Assembly (NCBI GenBank): GCA_023630585.1
Contig: CM042546.1
Span: forward strand, 14,890,310-14,954,309
DNA from: Cranoglanis bouderius
Taxonomy: Eukaryota; Chordata; Actinopteri; Siluriformes; Cranoglanididae
Direction: 5' to 3'
Length of the DNA stretch: 64,000 bases
Shown here: in pieces, positions 58,951-64,000 of the stretch
Numbering within the stretch: the first letter of the stretch is position 1
Layout: each line of letters starts with the position of its first letter
The notes under the pieces: generated by a model
Databases searched by the model: none
What the model saw: only the letters and a program-made list of their open reading frames with translations
Told to the model about the DNA's origin: nothing
Program-made: the position numbers and the translations under genes

Positions 58951-60489
58951 GCCAAAGATGTGTCCCCAAGTTTACGTGAAAAATTTTTTAAAACATTTTT
59001 AAAAAGTGTTGCAGGCATTGTATCGGAGAAGCCTTTTCTCAACTGTCTCTAACATGGAATGCGTGTGATAGAAAGAAACTCAAAGAAACTTTTATACAAC
59101 TCAATTTACTAGCTCAATGTTGGCTATCTATTGCAGGTGGAAATGACTTATTGATGAAAGAGGACAAAAAATAATGTCGACTAGGCTATCGTAACTGACA
59201 ATCACTCTTTACAACAATATTTACAAAAATAAATAAATAAATGGTAAGCAATTTAAAGCTCAAACTACATTAAAATAAAACAGTTGGAACACTGTAAATA
59301 CTGTATATAAATCTATTGCAAGATAGCTGTAGGACTGATTGCATTAATCTGTTAATTACTGTAACAACAGTTAGAGTAGGCTTATAATGGACTGGTTACA
59401 GTAAAGTGTTGGTAATAGTCTTGCTGCAATGTAAAGTCTAACTGAAAGATATAACAGACAGATGGAAGCTTCATAGTGATATCCATTGGCACTCGAAATC
59501 TCTTAATCCGCTAAATTGCTTAATAATTTAAAATACTGCTTTTTGAATTAAAGTTTCAATAAAGGGCCATTAAACTGATGTCACTCGCTACACGACTATC
59601 ATTCTAACAATGTGGTTAAAACACTTTAAAAAAAAAAAAAAAAAAAAAAAAATCAAAAAAAAAAATCTTTTCTGCACAAAGCAAAATATCTAATTGCACA
59701 GATATTTATCATACATTCAATCTTAAAAATATAAACGCTGATAACTAACTACTGAACCGTGAATGTTCTGTGCTCCAGGCCACATCCGCTCTGATAGCGC
59801 ATGTAATATTGTTATTATAGTTTTACATTCAGAGTGTTATTATTATTCTAAGCAGTGAGTAAACCGGTCCCCAGAGGCAACGGAAAATTTGGTGCTGTAA
59901 TTTCCTCGCATTTTTTGCAGTGAATATTTCCCCGGGTTCTGAGGAAAGCTTGCAGTTCTGCGAAACATTCTTAATTTACCTGTGAGTGGTTGGGACAAAA
60001 GATGTCTGATAGAGAACGGATAAGATTTTATCTGGCAATCTGGATTTGTGCCATATGGATGGGTCCTGCAAAAATGTAATAAATGAATGGATTTGCATGT
60101 GTGGGTGTGTGTAACCGAGGCAGACAGAGAAGCAGATAGGAAGAGAGAAAGATGAATAAAGTGAATATGAAAGTATACAAATTAATGACAGCAGCTTGTC
60201 AATAATAGCTGTTTTTTTTGTTTTGTTTTTTACTGTCGGCTGGATGTGCTCTACCCAGCAGCTTTGGAGGCTCGGGTCTACTAAAAAGCAAGTAAACAGA
60301 GGATCCTTCTTTCATGCTCCTATCACTATAGATCAGGGGGTTTCAAACTTTATTTCTGCTCAGCTGAACCACCTCAACTTACCTTATTTACCTATTTACT
60401 TTAAGTACTTAAAGCCTTTACCCTCGCCCCCCTTGAGGTTTACATTTAAGTGAAACCTTTGTGATAAATGCCAAAACTTTCTTACAACC

Positions 60490-60565
60490 AACTTTTCAGC
60501 ACACAGGATCGAACCAAGGACCCTGGAGCTGTAAGGTGGCAACATCTGGTGCACCACCACCACCA
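60490..60565 (-). repeat. SINE head fragment
   Basis: The minus strand reads TTACAGCTCCAGGGTCCTTG then GGTTCGATCC, an intact box B. The body of the SINE is missing. Confidence 0.55.
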
Positions 60566-61741
60566 CACCAATGGCTTTGACAATTTTATTTTCAACTTAA
60601 AGAGGTAATGTGTAACTATAATTAGACATGATTCAGAAATGTACATTACACAGCTTTCTTTAGGTTTGTGAGGAATTCATTCAAGATATTAGGCAAAAGT
60701 TGTTTAGTCGTATTAGTTTTGTTTTTACAGAAGACATTTTTGCTAAAATTCCTGAGCTGTGGTGTTACATGTGGTGTGGAACAGTAGTCTCTAAAAATGT
60801 ATGAAATGCATGTATGAAAAAAATAGCAATTTTGGTGATCACTCACATTTAAAAATAATAATAATAATAATATTTTATGGTATGCTCTTGTAGTAAAAGT
60901 TCTTTCTGTGGTTCTTTTTCACACCCTTTTGCAAGCTACACATTTTTCACATTGTGTTGGATGGTTGGTTTTTTTTTCCTTGAAAAAAAAAAAAAGGCAT
61001 CCAGTCACCATGGTAGAGGCATTTTTCCCAGCTGTTTACGTTTCATACAGTATAATGCTAAAGAATGTGGAAGAAAGCTGCAAGCACATACAGTCTGACA
61101 GTCTAACCCAATCTTTCTAACCTGCATGAAGTTACTGGAGGCTTTTTCACTCTCCCTTTATTGTTTCTGCATTCTCGCTTTATTCAGGACAGCAAGAGAA
61201 CAAGTCTCCCTGAGTCTCCCTCAGATCATTTCTGCTCTAAATCTTCCTGTAGTAAACATACACTAGACGTATCTCCCATCCAAGAAACACACACAGACAT
61301 TTTTATAATAAATGCAGTTGCTCAAATACACAAATAATGCAAATTTAATTGCCATTTGTGTTTTCATGACTTATGAATGACTTTACATGCCTGTTACGAA
61401 TGAAATATTAACCCTCTCTCTCAGTCCACTCTCCTTTCTCCAAGCTTCGTAAGTGCAAACCCGTGCAAAACTGTAATTCACATTAAATTACAAACGAACA
61501 AACAAACAAATAAATATATAAATACAACTTCATGTTAATCTCATATGCAGTGAGCATGTGTATGTGTTGCCATGAGCAGAGCACAAAGAAAGCTGAGCAG
61601 AAAATGGCAAGCGAGCTGGAAAGCTACAACTCAATCTGTTTACAAAGTTTTATGTTACTACCATGCCAAGGGCATGAGCACACACATAAAGCTGACATGA
61701 ACTTTTACCCTGGATGTGCCATGCTCTCTAAGTGGCGTACT

Positions 61742-61800
61742 ACCAAGATTGTAACATTGGTGCCGAAACCTGGATGCTGCTCAGAAAGCAAATTAACGTG
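61742..61800 (+). mobile_element. Possible LTR retrotransposon primer-binding site
   Basis: TGTAACA followed by TTGGTGCCGAAACCTGGAT looks like an LTR 3' end (CA) and a tRNA primer-binding site (TGGTGCCGAAACC), as in fish LTR retrotransposons. No gag or pol was found downstream, so this is probably a relic or chance. Confidence 0.3.
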
Positions 61801-62612
61801 GCCCCTGTCATACCTATTTCAAGGTCCCTTCCCACACTGGTTCCACAGAAGAAGCAGCCACTACAGCCAGTGACCCTGTTACTCAGGAGAGGAATCATGA
61901 AGTAGGTTCCAGCATGCCACTGGCACACACTCACTTCAGTACCTGAGCAAAATCTCTAACAGTCCTACTATTCATTCTTTTTCTCCTCTTCGCTCTCTCC
62001 CCCAGTGTGTCACAGATGATCCCCAGACAGCTTGAATATGGCACACGCGGGTTTGCTGGGGCTGCAAAGTAGAGAGTGGATTGCCCCCCAGTGGAGGGGG
62101 GTCAGGTCATCCGTGTGTTAACAGTTCCTCAACCATCCCCCGGTCCAAAGAGTATCAGTCAGTACTCAAGGGGGTATACATCAGGCTGCACACAGGCCGT
62201 GATACACCAAAACCTGATTCAAGATGAGACATTGGAAAGTGAATACAGGGGCATAAAGTAAAGGTGGTGGTTAGTCCCCACCTTTCCTAACCAGTAATTT
62301 TGGGAGCAGATTTGCCCAGGATTTGGTCAGTGAGGAACAGACTTCCGACTAGGCGGATCTTGACAAGTAGGGCAATGTAAGGTGTTCAGAGCTTAGGCCT
62401 GGTGCATCACATAACTATGGCTATGTGGGAGCTTGCAACAGGGTGGCAGGACCTCTGCCTTTGTTGTACACTCTCCTTCTCTATCCTAAAGCCCCATGCT
62501 GACCTCCAGCTTGAGCAGTTGTTCAACAATACTTTGAAGAACGCTCTCAACCAGGTTGCTGTGATTGATGGTGAATATGTAAGGTCCTTGACCCTTATGT
62601 GCAAGTGTGTAC

Positions 62613-62752
62613 CTGTGGCCGTGGATGTCCCTTAACCAGGCACTGTAGGACGAGCGTGTCACCTTCACGGATGGTGTAGATCCTCTCACTGATGTTATCC
62701 TCCTTCACTACACATGCCTGGCCAGAGTGAACAATCTGTGCGTTGGCAGGAG
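62613..62752 (-). CDS. mdga1: MDGA exon D: first half of Ig1
   Basis: This coding exon encodes the N-terminal half of the first Ig domain of a MAM-domain GPI-anchored neuronal surface protein. It is 140 nt: two bases completing a split codon, then 46 codons. The acceptor is a strong TC-rich tract ending CAG; the donor is CAG|GTACAC. Visible residues include HSGQACVV, an N-I-S sequon, YTIREGDT, the first Ig cysteine in LVLQCL and GHPRPQ at the 3' end. From memory, the string around HSGQACVV matches vertebrate MDGA1 better than MDGA2. MDGA proteins sit on the neuronal surface and bind neuroligins through Ig1-Ig2, competing with neurexin; that role is family knowledge. The signal-peptide exon is not in the window. 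The exon ends in phase 0, as exon C requires. Confidence 0.93.
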
Positions 62753-64000
62753 CTGAGAGAGAGAACACAAGATTAGAGAGACTGTTAGCACACAACCACA
62801 CCAGTTTAACCCATGAGAGTTTTCAAAGGTCTAAATCAGGGGTGTCCAATCTTATCCAGAAAGGGCGGTGTGGGTGCAGGTTTTCATTCCAATCAAGCAG
62901 AAGCCATACCTTAGTCTACCAAAAGCCAAGATCAGCTGATTAAACAGGTGGAATCAGGTGTGGCTCCTGCTTGATTGGAATGAAAGCCTGCACCCACCCT
63001 TTGCGGATAAGACTGGGCACCCCTGGTCAAACTGGTCCATTAAAATTTTTACCAGAAGTAAAACAATACTTACAATGACATTCAAAATTAAGATTTATGT
63101 CCTTGAATCTGTACTCATATACATGCAAAATGCAAAGATGCTGATATACAGTTCTCAAAAATAAGCATAATAAAATTGTTCCTGCCTTCCTCATACATAG
63201 CTGACTTTTCACTCATTTGAATGCTACTCTCAAGGCTAACAGATCAGTGACTCAGTATACTGGGGTGATTATAAACAAAAATGCTACACATTTAACGAGG
63301 AAAGAGAGGTTATACAAGTGTAAATGTTTCTCCAGCCCACATTTGGTGACCAAAAGCTCTCCTAATACATGACACCAAAATGCACATAGGCTCCTCAACT
63401 CTAGTTCCTATCTCCAATTAGAGCCCATTTAGTGTGTGGAAGAAAAATCTTAACTGTGGTTTCATCTTATCCTGTCATATGAGACCTCTCATTAAATGTG
63501 TAGAGACATTACAGAGCAAAATAAAGCTTGGAAGGAAACAGCAGAGATCGATTGTGCCTCTCATGAATGCACATAGGTAGCTTGCTTTGCTAAGCAGCCA
63601 ATGAAGCTAGTACAAACCCCACCATGTAACATGTAAACCAAACATAAACCAATTTTCACCTTGATTAATGGATTATTTCATTTGTGCTCAGCTAGTTTAG
63701 ACTACTACTACACCAGTGACTTGTCATTTGTAAGGGTAACCTAGGGTTACATATAGACCTGTACAGAAAGTAGACTTCAAAAATTAAAGAAAAAATATTT
63801 GAAATGAACCTTAGAAAAGGACAAGGAAAGTGAAAATCATTTCACTTCAGACCTCTTTGGGTCTAAAACAAAGCAGTGTTTCTTATTCTCGACAGTAAAT
63901 TGGAGGGTGGTCTGATTACATGGCAATAATTAATTACCACTATTACTAGCAAAATGAGGCCTGCGTTACCTCTAAGGCTTTATTGATGACTGGCAGAGTA
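62753..64000 (-). other. MDGA intron upstream of exon D (partial)
   Basis: Runs off the right edge. Apart from the MITE nothing is recognised. The preceding exon should supply the first base of the split codon and carry the signal peptide. Confidence 0.75.
62837..63025. mobile_element. hAT-type MITE next to exon D
   Basis: A 189-bp foldback. CAGGGGTGTCCAATCTTATCC on the left pairs with CAGGGGTGCCCAGTCTTATCC on the right (inward), and pairing continues through TTTCATTCCAATCAAGCAG. The flanks GTCTAAAT (62829-62836) and GTCAAACT (63026-63033) match at six of eight bases, a plausible old 8-bp target duplication. It ends 84 bp upstream of the exon D acceptor. Confidence 0.85.

Larger units (their letters stand above)
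54480..61700. other. Intronic stretch without supported genes
   Basis: Long region with poly-A runs at 56694-56713, 58457-58475 and 59628-59652. A purine-rich patch lies at 54780-54930, an inverted Tc1-type end at 56718-56755, and two complex unique blocks at 58730-58950 and 59760-60000. A tRNA-like box B (GGTTCGATCC on the minus strand, 60505-60514) marks a SINE head at about 60490-60565. Open frames at 56350-56550 and 57472-57837 have no recognised motif. Confidence 0.5.
41598..62612 (-). other. MDGA intron between exons D and C (21,015 bp)
   Basis: Defined by the exon D donor (CAG|GTACAC) and the exon C acceptor (TTTAG). Phases join directly. All elements between these points are intronic. 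Confidence 0.85.

Noticed and set aside
62402..62689. Plus- and minus-strand frames around exon D
   Set aside because: The plus frame lacks motifs and overlaps the exon antisense; the others run past the donor site into intron.
848..62752. Assigning the exons to MDGA2 instead of MDGA1
   Set aside because: The wording in exons D and B (HSGQACVV, TVHQTISDVRG, NPPARFIW) fits MDGA1 better as I remember the two proteins. This is recall; a phylogeny should decide.

Overview
The window is vertebrate, almost certainly teleost, genomic DNA. It has no operons, ribosome-binding sites or dense coding. Four short minus-strand exons with consensus splice sites are separated by introns of 2.8, 37.5 and 21.0 kb, and the introns are filled with Tc1, hAT, RTE-type LINE, DIRS and tRNA-derived SINE sequence typical of fish. 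The repeat mix would fit an otophysan such as a catfish, but the species cannot be fixed from the sequence.

The only host gene I can support is an MDGA gene (MAM-domain GPI-anchored, Ig-superfamily), best matched to mdga1. It reads right to left. The exons are D (62613-62752), C (41423-41597), B (3757-3953) and A (848-980). Their phases join exactly and encode two Ig domains: Ig1 from D+C (315 nt) and Ig2 from B+A (330 nt). Each pair is a symmetric phase 1-1 module. The signal-peptide exon should lie beyond base 64000; Ig3 onward, the FN3 and MAM domains and the GPI signal should lie beyond base 1. Ig1-Ig2 is the part that in mammalian MDGAs binds neuroligin.

Layout: 1-4000 holds exons A and B, each preceded in transcription by a GT microsatellite at its 3' splice site. 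4000-41400 is one giant intron. It holds copies of an unnamed dispersed repeat family, a Tc1 element nested in one copy (8019-9329), a GATG satellite (13.3-13.6 kb), a nearly intact Tc1 (17441-18944), an RTE-like LINE with a perfect 19-bp target duplication (25145-28315), a DIRS recombinase fragment (29.1-29.7 kb), several SINEs and a deleted Tc1 derivative (36655-37223). 41600-62600 holds a hAT element with an 8-bp target duplication (42515-43773), a dead Tc1 (44588-45840), more SINEs, long TA repeats and fragments of other Tc1 families. A hAT-type MITE sits only 84 bp upstream of exon D.

The genes do not form a pathway: one host gene carries many transposable elements in its introns. No CRISPR, toxin or infectious-virus gene was seen. 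I did not find a convincing wholly new system. The most interesting signals are the GT repeats at both Ig2 splice acceptors, the modular exon pairs, the nested insertions that date each other, and the unnamed dispersed family with a perfect 17-bp hairpin in one copy.
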